64,000 nt of DNA from Mesorhizobium sp. CAU 1732 (GTDB taxonomy: Bacteria > Pseudomonadota > Alphaproteobacteria > Rhizobiales > Rhizobiaceae), in NCBI RefSeq assembly GCF_039888675.1, contig NZ_JBDQQR010000002.1:472001-536000 (forward strand). Direction: 5' to 3'. The position numbers and the translations under genes were made by a program. This document shows, one piece after another, positions 25,823 to 34,965 of the stretch. The notes below the pieces were generated by a model. It did not search any database and was not told the origin of the DNA. It was given only the letters and a program-made list of their open reading frames with translations. The first letter of the stretch is position 1, and each line of letters starts with the position of its first letter.

Positions 25823-28561
25823 TCACCGCTTCGCCTCCCGGATCGCAGCCAGGACGCGGTCGGGCGTTGCCGGTACGCGTTCGATCTTGGCGCCCGATGC
25901 GTGCCGGATCGCGTTGAGGATCGCCGGTGCGGTCGGGATCAGGACGTGCTCGCCCAGCCCCTTCGCGCCGTAGGGCCCTTCCGGGTCCGGAACCTCGATC
26001 AGGATCGTTTCGATCGGCGGCACGTCGCCGATCGTCGGGATGAGGTAGTCGTGCAGATTCTCGGTTCGGCCGGGCACATACTCTTCCATGAGGGCGAGCC
26101 CGATGCCCTGTGCGATACCGCCCTCCACCTGGCCCTCGGCCAGCAGCGGGTTGATGGCGCGGCCGACATCGTGCGCCGCCGTGATCTTGATGAGCTTGAC
26201 CGTGCCGAGTTTCATGTCGACTTCGAGTTCGGCCATCTGCGCGCCCCAGCCATAGACGGCGTAAGGCTTGCCCTGCCCCTTGGCGTCGAGCGGCACGGTC
26301 GGCGGGTCATAACTCTCGCTGGCGGCGAAGACGAAGCCGTCCGCATCGACCGGCAGGCCGCCAAGCGCAATCGTGCGGCTCGCCTCGCCTTCGCGCACCA
26401 CGACCATCGCGCCATCGAGCGACAGTTCGGCGGCATCCGAAACATTGGCGTAGCGCAGGATCGTTTCACGCAGCGCGCGCCCGGATTTTTCGGCCGCCTT
26501 GCCGGAAATATAGGTCTGTCGCGAGCCGGAAGTCTTACCGGCATCGGGCGTCACCGCCGTGTCGCCATAGACGTAGGCGAAATCCGACAGCGGCAGGCCA
26601 AGCGCTTCCGCCGCGATCTGCGGGATGACCGTGTTGGACCCCTGCCCGATATCGACCGCGCCCTGATGCATGATCAGCCTGCCGTCGGTCGTGATGCCCA
26701 TTTTGATGGTCGACGGGTTGGGGATGCCGGTGTTGCCGCAGCCGTACCAGCAGGAGGCGACGCCGATGCCGCGCTTGATATGCTCGTTCCCGGCGTTGAA
26801 ACGTTCCGCCTCGGCGAAGGCGCGCGCCCACGGCTCCCGTAGCGCCTCCAGGCAGGCGGTGATGCCGATCCCCTCGTCCATCACATGGCCGCAGACGGTC
26901 GGCTGGCCGTTGCGCAGCGCGTTCTTCAGGCGAAATTCCAGCCGGTCGATGCAGAGTTTCCCAGCGAGCTCGTCGTAAAGCGTCTCCTGCATCAAGGCTG
27001 CCTGCGGTACGCCGAAACCGCGAAACGCGCCAGAGACGGGACCATTCGTATGAACCGCACGGCCAAGCGCATAATAGGCCGGCGTGAAATACGGACCCGA
27101 AGCGTGGACAGGAACGCGCGTCGCAACCGTCGGCCCCCAACTGGCATAGGCACCTGTGTTGAAATCGCCCTCGAAGTGCATGCCGGAGATCATGCCATCC
27201 GCATCGGCACCGATCGTCGCGGTCATGACGGCCGGATGGCGCTTCGTCGTGGAGGTCATGGAATCCTGCCGCGTGTAGGTCAGCGCGGCCGGCCGCCCCG
27301 TCTTCAGCGCGACGAGGCCGATCAGCGGCTGCACGGACAGGTCGAGCTTGGAGCCGAAGCCGCCGCCGGTCGCGGTCGGGATGATCCGCACCTTGTCCTT
27401 CGCGAGGCCGAGAGTGGCGGCCGTGTCGTCCCGGTCCATGATCGGCGCTTGGGTGCAGGCCTTGATGACGAGCGTATCGCCATCCATGAATGCATAGCCG
27501 GCTTCCGGCTCGATATAGGCATGCTCGACATAGGACGTTTCGAGCGAGCCGGTGACCGTCGCGGCGGAGCCGGCCAACGCGGCTGCAACGTCGCCACGCT
27601 CGACCAGACCCTGCGTCAGAATATTGCCCTCGCGGCTCGCATGAAGGCGGTCGAAGCCGTTCATCGCCTTGGCGGTCGTCAGCGCGTGGGGCAGTTCGTG
27701 CCATTCGATCGGGAAATCCGCGATCTCCAGTTCCTCGATCGCATCGCGCTCGCCGGCGACCAGCGCGACGGCCTCGCCGCGGAAGAGCGCAGTCCCGTCT
27801 GCCAGCGCTGGCTGGTCGGCGAATGGCGGGATCACGCCGAACCGGTTGACGCCGGGAATGTCCCTGGCCGTGAACACTGCCTCGATGCCGGGGCGGGCAG
27901 CTATGAAGGCGTCCAGATCACCGAACGAAAACCGCGCGTGCCAGAAGGGCGAGCGGATCACCATCACGGACAGCGCATCATCCGGCCGCTCGTCCGCGCC
28001 AAACAGGTCTGTGCCGCGCACCTTCGTCTCGCCGTCGAGACGCGGAATTGCCGCCCCAACCGCATGTCCATTGATCGCCGGTTCGTGCCGTTCGCCGGGC
28101 TCCAGCGCCTCCATCACCGCCGCCACGATCTTGCGGTAGCCGGTGCAGCGGCAGAGCACGCCGCCCAGCGCGTCGCTGACCTGCTGCTCGCTCGGGTGCG
28201 GGTTGACGTCGAGCAGCGCGGTCGCGGTGATGAGCAGGCCGGGCGTGCAGATGCCGCATTGGGCCGCGCCATGGCGCAGGAAGGATTGCTGCAGGGCCGA
28301 CAGGCTGCCATTTGCGAGCCCCTCGACGGTGCGGATTTCGGAACCTTCGGCGCTCGCGGCCGGTACGAGGCATGAGCAGACCGGCGCGCCATCGACCAGA
28401 ACGGTGCAGGCACCGCAGTCGCCGGCGTCGCAGCCGACCTTCGTGCCGGTGAGTTTCAGCGTATCGCGCAACAGCGCGGACAGCCGCATCACGGGCGAGA
28501 CATCGACGCGCACGGCGTCACCATTGACCGTCAGCGAGATCGGTGCGGATGCCATGCTCAT
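25823..28561 (-). CDS. xanthine dehydrogenase family protein, fused [2Fe-2S] and molybdopterin subunits
   Basis: A 912-residue molybdenum hydroxylase. Residues 1-80 bind a plant-type [2Fe-2S] cluster (C44, C49, C52, C64) and residues 85-155 a second cluster (C101, C104, C136, C138). Residues 170-912 form the molybdopterin subunit, with [44 protein letters not shown] and [10 protein letters not shown], the last holding the catalytic glutamate. Such enzymes hydroxylate electron-poor carbons of N-heterocycles or oxidise aldehydes. The ATG at 28561 overlaps the FAD-subunit stop as ATGA. Context suggests a pyridine-type substrate such as nicotinate, but xanthine-like or other substrates are not excluded. 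Confidence 0.9.
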   Translation of the reverse strand: MSMASAPISLTVNGDAVRVDVSPVMRLSALLRDTLKLTGTKVGCDAGDCGACTVLVDGAPVCSCLVPAASAEGSEIRTVEGLANGSLSALQQSFLRHGAAQCGICTPGLLITATALLDVNPHPSEQQVSDALGGVLCRCTGYRKIVAAVMEALEPGERHEPAINGHAVGAAIPRLDGETKVRGTDLFGADERPDDALSVMVIRSPFWHARFSFGDLDAFIAARPGIEAVFTARDIPGVNRFGVIPPFADQPALADGTALFRGEAVALVAGERDAIEELEIADFPIEWHELPHALTTAKAMNGFDRLHASREGNILTQGLVERGDVAAALAGSAATVTGSLETSYVEHAYIEPEAGYAFMDGDTLVIKACTQAPIMDRDDTAATLGLAKDKVRIIPTATGGGFGSKLDLSVQPLIGLVALKTGRPAALTYTRQDSMTSTTKRHPAVMTATIGADADGMISGMHFEGDFNTGAYASWGPTVATRVPVHASGPYFTPAYYALGRAVHTNGPVSGAFRGFGVPQAALMQETLYDELAGKLCIDRLEFRLKNALRNGQPTVCGHVMDEGIGITACLEALREPWARAFAEAERFNAGNEHIKRGIGVASCWYGCGNTGIPNPSTIKMGITTDGRLIMHQGAVDIGQGSNTVIPQIAAEALGLPLSDFAYVYGDTAVTPDAGKTSGSRQTYISGKAAEKSGRALRETILRYANVSDAAELSLDGAMVVVREGEASRTIALGGLPVDADGFVFAASESYDPPTVPLDAKGQGKPYAVYGWGAQMAELEVDMKLGTVKLIKITAAHDVGRAINPLLAEGQVEGGIAQGIGLALMEEYVPGRTENLHDYLIPTIGDVPPIETILIEVPDPEGPYGAKGLGEHVLIPTAPAILNAIRHASGAKIERVPATPDRVLAAIREAKR

Positions 28562-29418
28562 GCCGCCACCTCCTCTGCGATTCCTGCCGACGCGGCAGCG
28601 CCCGCCAGCGCGCGGCAGACGATTTCGCGCGCCGCGTCACGCCGATATCCCCCGCTTCCACGCACGTCGTCGATGGGCGAAAGCTCGGCAAAGTCGTAGG
28701 CCTCGACGATCTCCCGCACCGACGCGACGGGATGCCCGACCAGATGCTGCTCCAGTGCCTTGAGCCGCACCGCAACCGCGGAACATGCACCGACCGCAAT
28801 CGCGGCCTCTTCGATCGTTCCGCCCTGCCCGACGACAACCCGTGCGGCGACCATCGCGATCGAGATGACCAGATAGCGCCGCGCGCCGAGCTTGACGAAA
28901 TGGGACGTGCCGCGCGCGGCCGCTTTCGGTACGCGGACCGCCGTCACCATGTCGCCAGTCCTCAACGCCGTCTTGCGATTGCCCAGGATGAAATCCGAAA
29001 GCGGGATCGTTTGCGTACCGCCCAGCGAGCGCAGCTCGACCTCGGCATCGAGCGTCAGAAGCGGCGGCACGCCATCGGCGGCGGGCGATGCGTTGCAGAG
29101 ATTGCCGGCGATGGTGCCGGTGTTCTGGATCTGGATCGACCCCACCTCACGCGCGGCCTGCTTCAGAGACGCGAAGGCGGGCGGCAGGTCGGCCCGGATG
29201 ATATCGGTCCATGTCGCGCGCGCGCCGAACACGACATGCGTCGCGTCTTCGTGAATCCCGCGCAGATCGGACAGGCCGTTGATGTCGAGGATGTTGTCCC
29301 GGAGCGGGCGCGAGCCCTGTGCTGGATAGAAGTCGGACCCGCCGGCGAGCATGCGCCAACGGTCTTCGCTCAAGAGCGCGAGTGCCTCGTCAATCGACTT
29401 CGGTTTCGCGTAGCGCAT
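28558..29418 (-). CDS. FAD-binding subunit of xanthine dehydrogenase family enzyme
   Basis: A 286-residue medium subunit (CoxM/XdhB type) that passes electrons from the Fe-S clusters to FAD. The FAD-binding motifs are [12 protein letters not shown] and [20 protein letters not shown], followed by a C-terminal CO-dehydrogenase flavoprotein domain. It is the first gene of a two-gene operon with the fused Fe-S/Mo subunit and is divergent from the nicotinamidase gene, sharing a 137-bp promoter region. Together the two proteins make a complete hydroxylase; accessory maturation genes are not in the window. Confidence 0.92.
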   Translation of the reverse strand: MRYAKPKSIDEALALLSEDRWRMLAGGSDFYPAQGSRPLRDNILDINGLSDLRGIHEDATHVVFGARATWTDIIRADLPPAFASLKQAAREVGSIQIQNTGTIAGNLCNASPAADGVPPLLTLDAEVELRSLGGTQTIPLSDFILGNRKTALRTGDMVTAVRVPKAAARGTSHFVKLGARRYLVISIAMVAARVVVGQGGTIEEAAIAVGACSAVAVRLKALEQHLVGHPVASVREIVEAYDFAELSPIDDVRGSGGYRRDAAREIVCRALAGAAASAGIAEEVAA

Positions 29419-29555
29419 ATCCTGCTCCCACGGCTGAGAATGCGACGAAACTCATTCGCATGCAAATGATATTGCAAGCCCGATGCTTGCCAAGCGGCCA
29501 TTTTCCCATCAGCCTGATGCAGGCATTGAACTGCGCCGGCTTGAGAGAGGACATC

Positions 29556-30155
29556 ATGAGCGACAAAGCCCTGATCGTGATCGACGTGCAGAACGATTTC
29601 TGTCCGGGTGGATTGCTCGCCGTAGAAGGCGGCGACCAGATCGTTCCGGTCGTCAATCGCCTGATCGAGGGCTTCGACCACGTGATCCTGACACAGGATT
29701 GGCACCCGGCGGGACATTCCAGTTTCGCTTCGTCACACGCCGGCAAGGCCCCGTTCGACACGGTCGAGATGCCCTATGGCGCGCAGACGCTCTGGCCCGA
29801 CCATTGCGTGCAGGGAACGGCCGGCGCGCAGTTTCACTCAGGACTTCAGTGGACCAAGGCCGAACTCGTGATCCGCAAGGGGTTTCGTCCGTCGATCGAC
29901 AGCTACTCCGCCTTCTTCGAAAACGACCACGAGACGCCGACCGGCCTTGCCGGCTATCTGCGCGAGCGCGGGATTTCCGACCTGACGCTCGTGGGACTGG
30001 CGACCGATTTCTGCGTCGCCTATTCGGCGCTCGACGCGGTGCGTTCGGGCTTCACCGCCACCGTCCGGCTCGATGCCTGCCGGGCGATCGATCTCGGCGG
30101 CTCGCTGGATGCCATGACGGCGAAGATGGCGGACGCGGGCGTCGCGCTCGCCTGA
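29556..30155 (+). CDS. pncA: nicotinamidase/isochorismatase family hydrolase
   Basis: A 199-residue amidohydrolase that should convert nicotinamide to nicotinate and ammonia. The catalytic triad is D10 (IVIDVQNDFCPGG), K108 (VIRKGF) and C153 (LATDFCVAYSALD). The metal site is D48/H50 with H54 (QDWHPAGHSSF) and H83 (WPDHCVQGT), all as in PncA. The ATG at 29556 is preceded by GAGAGAGG. It can serve NAD salvage alone, but its place opposite the molybdenum hydroxylase and next to a Liv-type importer fits supply of nicotinate for catabolism. It ends exactly where the convergent livF ends. Confidence 0.92.
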   Translation: MSDKALIVIDVQNDFCPGGLLAVEGGDQIVPVVNRLIEGFDHVILTQDWHPAGHSSFASSHAGKAPFDTVEMPYGAQTLWPDHCVQGTAGAQFHSGLQWTKAELVIRKGFRPSIDSYSAFFENDHETPTGLAGYLRERGISDLTLVGLATDFCVAYSALDAVRSGFTATVRLDACRAIDLGGSLDAMTAKMADAGVALA

Positions 30156-30863
30156 TCAGCTTACGCCGACATACCGCCTGACATAATCTGGATCGGCGCG
30201 AACCTGCTCGACCGGCACCGTCTCGCGGTTCTGGCCGTTCTCGATGAAGGCCACGCGGTCGGCAAGCGACAGCACCGCATCGACGCGCTGCTCAACCAGG
30301 ATGGTCGAGACCCCGCGTTCGCGAAGTGCGGCCACCGTCTCGCGGATCTTGGCGATCATCGACGGCATCAGGCCTTCCGTCGGCTCGTCGAGAAGCAGTA
30401 CGTCGGGCTCGATGCACAGGGCGCGCGCCATGGCGAGCATCTGCTGCTCGCCGCCGGACAGCGTGCCCGATTGCTGTGAAAGCCGCTCGCGCAGAACCGG
30501 AAACAGGTCGAGCACGGATTCGCGCGTCGCGCTGCCCTTGCCGCGCGTCATCAGGCCGATCTCGATGTTCTCGGCCACGGTCATTTCGGCGAACAGGCGA
30601 CGCCCCTGCGGCACATAGGCCACGCCGGTCTTCGGGATGTCGTGCGCCGCCAGTCTGCTCAGGTCCGCGCCATCCTTCATGACCGCTCCCGCGCTCACGG
30701 AGACGAGGCCCATGATCGCCTTCAGCGCCGTGGTCTTGCCCGCGCCATTACGCCCGAGCAGGCAGAGAACCTCGCCCTTGCGCAGATCGAGCGACAGTCC
30801 GCGCAGCACCTGCACATTGCCGTAGCCTGCATCGAGGCCGGAGATCGAGAGCGCCTCAGCCAT
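30156..30863 (-). CDS. livF: branched-chain-amino-acid-type ABC transporter ATP-binding protein LivF
   Basis: A 235-residue ABC ATPase. Walker A is GRNGAGKTT, the Q-loop region is VAYVPQGRRLF, the signature is LSGGEQQML, and Walker B is DVLLLDEPTEG. Size and the LFPVLRERLSQQSGTLSGGE stretch are typical of LivF. It overlaps livG by 8 bp and is the last gene of the five-gene importer operon. Liv-type systems carry many substrates besides leucine, including amides, urea and aromatic acids, so substrate identity is open. Confidence 0.93.
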   Translation of the reverse strand: MAEALSISGLDAGYGNVQVLRGLSLDLRKGEVLCLLGRNGAGKTTALKAIMGLVSVSAGAVMKDGADLSRLAAHDIPKTGVAYVPQGRRLFAEMTVAENIEIGLMTRGKGSATRESVLDLFPVLRERLSQQSGTLSGGEQQMLAMARALCIEPDVLLLDEPTEGLMPSMIAKIRETVAALRERGVSTILVEQRVDAVLSLADRVAFIENGQNRETVPVEQVRADPDYVRRYVGVS

Positions 30864-31614
30864 CGGCGGTCGTCCCCAGATAGGCGTCCTGCACGGCCGT
30901 GTTGGCCCGGATGTCTTCCGGCGTGCCTTCCGCGAGAATGCGGCCCGAACTCATCACGGTGATCTTCTGCGCAAGCTGCATCACGACATGCATGTTGTGT
31001 TCGATGAGAAGGACGGTCGCGTCCTTTGCGATGTCCCGGACCAGCGCGACGAAGGTCTCGATCTCGCCATCCGACAGGCCTTGCGTCGGTTCGTCGAGGA
31101 TCAGCAGGCGCGGTTCGAGCGCCAAGCCCATCGCGACCTCCAAAAGCCGCTGATGGCCATAGGCCATGTTGCCCGCGAGCGTCGTTGCGCGGTCGGCAAG
31201 ACCCACGCGGCCGAGCGCCTCGATGACGCCGTCATGAAGCTCGGCGGGCTTGATGCGGCCCTTGGTCAGGAGCCGGCGCTGAACCGAGAGCGCGACATTG
31301 TCGTAGGCCGACAGTTTTGGAAAGATGCTGGTGATCTGGAACGTGTAGGCGATGCCCGCCAGCACGCGCTTGTGCGCGGGCATCGCCGTAATGTCGGTCC
31401 CGTTGAAGGCGATCGTGCCGCTGCTTGGCGCGATGCGACCGCAGATCAGGCTCACGAATGTCGTCTTGCCGGCCCCGTTCGGGCCGATGATGGCGCGGAT
31501 TTCGCCTTTCTCCAGCTTGAAATCGACGCTCTCGACAGCCTTCAGCCCGCCGAAATGGCGCGACAGGGCCCGCGTCTCGATGAGAGGCATCCCAAGGGGC
31601 GTCAGGGCAGCCAT
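30856..31614 (-). CDS. livG: branched-chain-amino-acid-type ABC transporter ATP-binding protein LivG
   Basis: A 252-residue ABC ATPase. Walker A is GPNGAGKTTF, Walker B is LLILDEPTQGL and the H-loop is IEHNMHVVM. The signature region AGNMAYGHQRLLEVAMGLAL has the degenerate form usual for LivG. The ATG at 31614 has the site GAGAGGTGG and overlaps the livM end by 13 bp; a second ATG at 31590 is possible. Together with LivF it powers the LivHM channel. Confidence 0.92.
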   Translation of the reverse strand: MAALTPLGMPLIETRALSRHFGGLKAVESVDFKLEKGEIRAIIGPNGAGKTTFVSLICGRIAPSSGTIAFNGTDITAMPAHKRVLAGIAYTFQITSIFPKLSAYDNVALSVQRRLLTKGRIKPAELHDGVIEALGRVGLADRATTLAGNMAYGHQRLLEVAMGLALEPRLLILDEPTQGLSDGEIETFVALVRDIAKDATVLLIEHNMHVVMQLAQKITVMSSGRILAEGTPEDIRANTAVQDAYLGTTADG

Positions 31615-32567
31615 GGCAGCCACCTCTCGCGGATCGTACCGAGCAGTCCCTTCGGGAAGAACAGCACCAGCAGGATGAGCGCGACGCCGACGAACAGGAG
31701 ATACGCCGTCGTCAGGCCGGACGTGTAGTCGATCACATAGAACATGAAGAGCGTGCCGATCAGCGGCCCGAGCGTCGTCGCCGCACCGCCCGCAAGCACC
31801 CAGAGCAGCGGAAGGATCGAATACTGGATCGTCGCGAAGCCGGCCCCGACATAGCCGAACAGGATGGCGTATGCCGCGCCGGCCGACGCGCAGAACAGCC
31901 CTGACAGAACGATCGCGGACAGCTTGGCGCGAAACACGTCGTAGCCCAGCATGCGCATCCGCTCCTCGTTCTCGCGGATCGCGACGAGCGTGCGCCCGAA
32001 AGGCGACCGCACCAGTTTGAGGATCGCGAGCAGTATGACCGAGAACAGGGCCAGCGCGATCAGGTATCGCGTCGAAGGATCGGACAGGCTGATCGCGGTG
32101 CCGCCGAGATCGATGCTGCGCATCTGCTGGTTCAGCACCAGCCCTTCCTCGCCGCGCGTCCATGTCGTGAAATAGAGCGAGCCGAGATAGAAGACCTGCG
32201 CGAACATCATCGTGACGATCATGAAGGCGACGCCGGTCGTGCGCAGTGCCAGAAGCCCGACGATCGTCGCGACGCCGACACCTGCGACGAGCCCCGTCCC
32301 GAACGAAAGCGGCACGCCCCAGCCGAGATGATAGAGCGGAAGCCCCGCGCCATACATGCCGGCGGCGAAGAACATCGCGTGGCCGAGGCTCAGAAGTCCG
32401 GTGTAGCCGAACATCAGATTGTAGCCCATCGCGAAGACGGCCAGCACGAGCACGCGCGAGAACACCCCGCGATGGTACTCAGGCAGCAGGAAGTTGGCTG
32501 CGAGAAGCACGCCGATCACCGCGAGATGCAGCAGGACGACCTTGCTCGAATTCTGCGCGCCGTTCAT
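31602..32567 (-). CDS. livM: branched-chain-amino-acid-type ABC transporter permease LivM
   Basis: A 321-residue permease with about eight to ten hydrophobic helices. The family motif region FGYTGLLSLGHAMFFAAGMY and the RSPFGRTLVAIRENEERMRM loop, which contacts the ATPase, are clear. It overlaps livH by ATGA at its start and livG at its end. The long open frame further upstream is livH read in another frame. Confidence 0.93.
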   Translation of the reverse strand: MNGAQNSSKVVLLHLAVIGVLLAANFLLPEYHRGVFSRVLVLAVFAMGYNLMFGYTGLLSLGHAMFFAAGMYGAGLPLYHLGWGVPLSFGTGLVAGVGVATIVGLLALRTTGVAFMIVTMMFAQVFYLGSLYFTTWTRGEEGLVLNQQMRSIDLGGTAISLSDPSTRYLIALALFSVILLAILKLVRSPFGRTLVAIRENEERMRMLGYDVFRAKLSAIVLSGLFCASAGAAYAILFGYVGAGFATIQYSILPLLWVLAGGAATTLGPLIGTLFMFYVIDYTSGLTTAYLLFVGVALILLVLFFPKGLLGTIRERWLPWLP

Positions 32568-33445
32568 CGGGCAGTGGTCCCGAACAGCCCTTGCGGGCGG
32601 AAGACGAGCACCATGGCGACGAGGCCTGTCGCCAGCATCTTGGCGAGCGTCGGCGAATAGAACATCGAGATGATCGAATCCGACAGGCCGATGAGCACAG
32701 CGGCGACGACGGTGCCCCGCAGGCTGCCCAGCCCGCCGATGATCACGACGATGAAAGACAGAAGCAGCGGGTCGCGGCCCATCAGATAATGCGCCTGCTG
32801 GATCGGCACGATCAGCACGGCGGCGAGTGCGGCCAGCATCGCCCCCAGCGCGAACACGCCCGCATAGACACGATCGACGGGAATGCCGAACGCCTGAGCC
32901 GTCTCGCGATCGTACTGCGTGGCGCGCATGACGAGACCGATCTTCGTCCGTGTCAGCACGAACCAGGTGACGATCATCATGGCGATCGCGGCAAAGATGA
33001 CGAACAGCTTGTAGCCCGAGAACCCGAACCACGGCAGCGGAATGCGGATGTTGAACGGCGGCTGCACCGGCCGCGCATCCGCGCCGTAAAAGGTGAGCGC
33101 CAGTTGCTGGATGATGTAGAGCATGCCGATCGTGGCGACGATCGTCGCCTCCGGATCGTAATTAAGCCGGCGAAGCACCAGCCGTTCCGACAGGAGGGCC
33201 GCGGCCCCCACGACCAGCGGCGCGACCAGAAGGGCGGCCGTGAAGCCGATCGCCGGATGCCCCGCAAACGCCGTCGAGACGCCCCAGGCCAGCACCGCGC
33301 CGAGCATGAAGAACTCGCCATGCGCGACATTGACGACGCGCATGACACCGAAGACGAGCGACAGTCCGAGCGCCGTCAGCGCCAGAACGGCCGCTGTCAC
33401 CAGCCCCTCGAGAGAGGCGAGCAGGAGATAGGGACCAAACCCCAT
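32564..33445 (-). CDS. livH: branched-chain-amino-acid-type ABC transporter permease LivH
   Basis: A 293-residue inner-membrane permease. Typical pieces are LGLSLVFGVMRVVNVAHGEF at the N-terminus, IGLVMRATQYDRETAQAFGI in the ATPase-contact loop, and GGLGSLRGTVVAAVLIGLSD near the C-terminus. It follows the substrate-binding protein gene by 57 bp and overlaps livM by ATGA. It pairs with LivM to form the channel. Confidence 0.93.
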   Translation of the reverse strand: MGFGPYLLLASLEGLVTAAVLALTALGLSLVFGVMRVVNVAHGEFFMLGAVLAWGVSTAFAGHPAIGFTAALLVAPLVVGAAALLSERLVLRRLNYDPEATIVATIGMLYIIQQLALTFYGADARPVQPPFNIRIPLPWFGFSGYKLFVIFAAIAMMIVTWFVLTRTKIGLVMRATQYDRETAQAFGIPVDRVYAGVFALGAMLAALAAVLIVPIQQAHYLMGRDPLLLSFIVVIIGGLGSLRGTVVAAVLIGLSDSIISMFYSPTLAKMLATGLVAMVLVFRPQGLFGTTAR

Positions 33446-33502
33446 CAGCCGGCCTGGAAGCGCTGTGTGCGCCCTTCGAACACCATCCTCACATCGATCC
33501 GA

Positions 33503-34807
33503 TCAGAAGGACTGCGTGGTGTAGTCGGCCTCCGCCTCGTACATGCCGTCTTCGATCGTCGTGCGGTGAACGACGTTGAGCTTGCCGCCCTCGACCACCG
33601 AAATGCTCTGGCTGCCATAGACCTGATGGTTCTTGCCGTTGAACACCTTCGCGCCCTGCGGATGCTCGGGCCCGGCCGGCAGGTCGGTCATCGCCTCGGT
33701 CGCCTCGATCAGCTTCGCGCGATCCTCGGGGCCCTTGTAGTCGGCGGCTTCCATCGCGGCCTTGATGACGTAGAGCGTCTCCCAGCAGCCGAACATGTGC
33801 GCGGCGGTCGAGACGTCCTTCGCGTCGTTGACGCTGGCGCCATTGTCGTCGAGGCCGACGGCAGTGCGATAGGCTTTCTCGTCTTCCGACGCGTCTGCCT
33901 GCAGGTAGCGCGGCATGCCTTCCCAGAAATGCGTGCCTTCGAGGAATTCGAGACCCGGGCTCTTGATGTCGACCGCCTCGAGCGAGTCGATGAAGCCGAA
34001 GAGCTTCGGTCCGCTGTTGCCGTAGAACTCGCCGAGTTCCTTGACGAAGGTGAGCACCGCCGGCCCCACCATCACGTGATAGATCACATCCGTGTCGGAC
34101 GGGATCTGCGGCAGGTAGCGGGTGAACGAGCTTTCGGTCGGCGGGATCGGGATCTGCGCGACGATCTCACCGCCCTGCTCGGTTGCCGCGGGTGCGAAGA
34201 AGTCGCGATGGTCGTGGCCGAACGCATAGTCGGGATAGATCATCGTGATCTTCTTGCCGACATTCGACGTGATCCAAGGGGCCACCGCGCGGCACTGCGC
34301 GCGCACGTCGGTGATGCCCGGCTGGATCACGTAGCGGTTCATCTTGCCCGACGCCACGTGATAGCCCTCGCTGACCACGTAGTACGGCATCTTGAGCTCG
34401 CCCGCAGCCGGCGCGGACCCGACGACGACATGGCTGAAAAGCGTGCCGTAGACGATATCGACCTTGTGCTGGTTGGCGAATTTCTCGATCACCTCGGCGC
34501 CGCGCGCAGCGTCCGTGCCGTCATCTTCGGTGATAATCTCGATCGGCCGTCCGTTGATGCCGCCGCCATCGTTGATCAGCTTGACGGCAGCACTCGTGGT
34601 CCGCTCATACCAGCGGCCATAGGCGGCGCCGATGCCCGTGCGATGCGCCTGGAAGCCGATCTTGATCGGCGCGGACGACTGCGCCTGCGAATAGCGCACG
34701 AAGCCGGGCGCCGTGCCGATCGCGGCGGCGGCACCCAGACCCTTGAGCGCGCTGCGTCGTGAAATACCAGTCGTGAGGAGGCGTGATGGCTTGAAAATGT
34801 CAGTCAT
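33503..34807 (-). CDS. ABC transporter periplasmic substrate-binding protein, Liv/AmiC-type
   Basis: A 434-residue type I periplasmic binding protein (Peripla_BP_6). The N-terminus carries a twin-arginine-like signal (SRRSALKGLGAAAAIG) followed by a possible cleavage region near AQSS. Landmarks are KIGFQAHRTGIGAAYGRWYE, LINDGGGINGRPIEIITEDD and ITMIYPDYAFGHDHRDFF. The ATG at 34807 follows AAGGGGAACCCTC. It is the first gene of the importer operon; a short dyad TTGT-GT-ACAA at 34885-34894 could be a GntR-type operator, which is weak evidence. The ligand may be an amide or pyridine carboxylate rather than an amino acid, judged from its neighbours only. Confidence 0.92.
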   Translation of the reverse strand: MTDIFKPSRLLTTGISRRSALKGLGAAAAIGTAPGFVRYSQAQSSAPIKIGFQAHRTGIGAAYGRWYERTTSAAVKLINDGGGINGRPIEIITEDDGTDAARGAEVIEKFANQHKVDIVYGTLFSHVVVGSAPAAGELKMPYYVVSEGYHVASGKMNRYVIQPGITDVRAQCRAVAPWITSNVGKKITMIYPDYAFGHDHRDFFAPAATEQGGEIVAQIPIPPTESSFTRYLPQIPSDTDVIYHVMVGPAVLTFVKELGEFYGNSGPKLFGFIDSLEAVDIKSPGLEFLEGTHFWEGMPRYLQADASEDEKAYRTAVGLDDNGASVNDAKDVSTAAHMFGCWETLYVIKAAMEAADYKGPEDRAKLIEATEAMTDLPAGPEHPQGAKVFNGKNHQVYGSQSISVVEGGKLNVVHRTTIEDGMYEAEADYTTQSF

Positions 34808-34965
34808 GAGGGTTCCCCTTGTCGCGTACCGTTGACCGAACGTTTCGCCGATTTTCCGGACAGTTCCCGATGCCCGAAAATCGCTTGTGTACAAACTAAA
34901 TCATCAAACCATTCACGTGGCAACTGCTCTGTTTCCGCAGCGGAAGAAGATCGCGACATCGCGCC

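Noticed and set aside
32246..34762. Long plus-strand open frame (838 codons) opposite livM, livH and the binding-protein gene
   Set aside because: Antisense to three clear ABC transporter genes, with biased composition and no recognisable motif.
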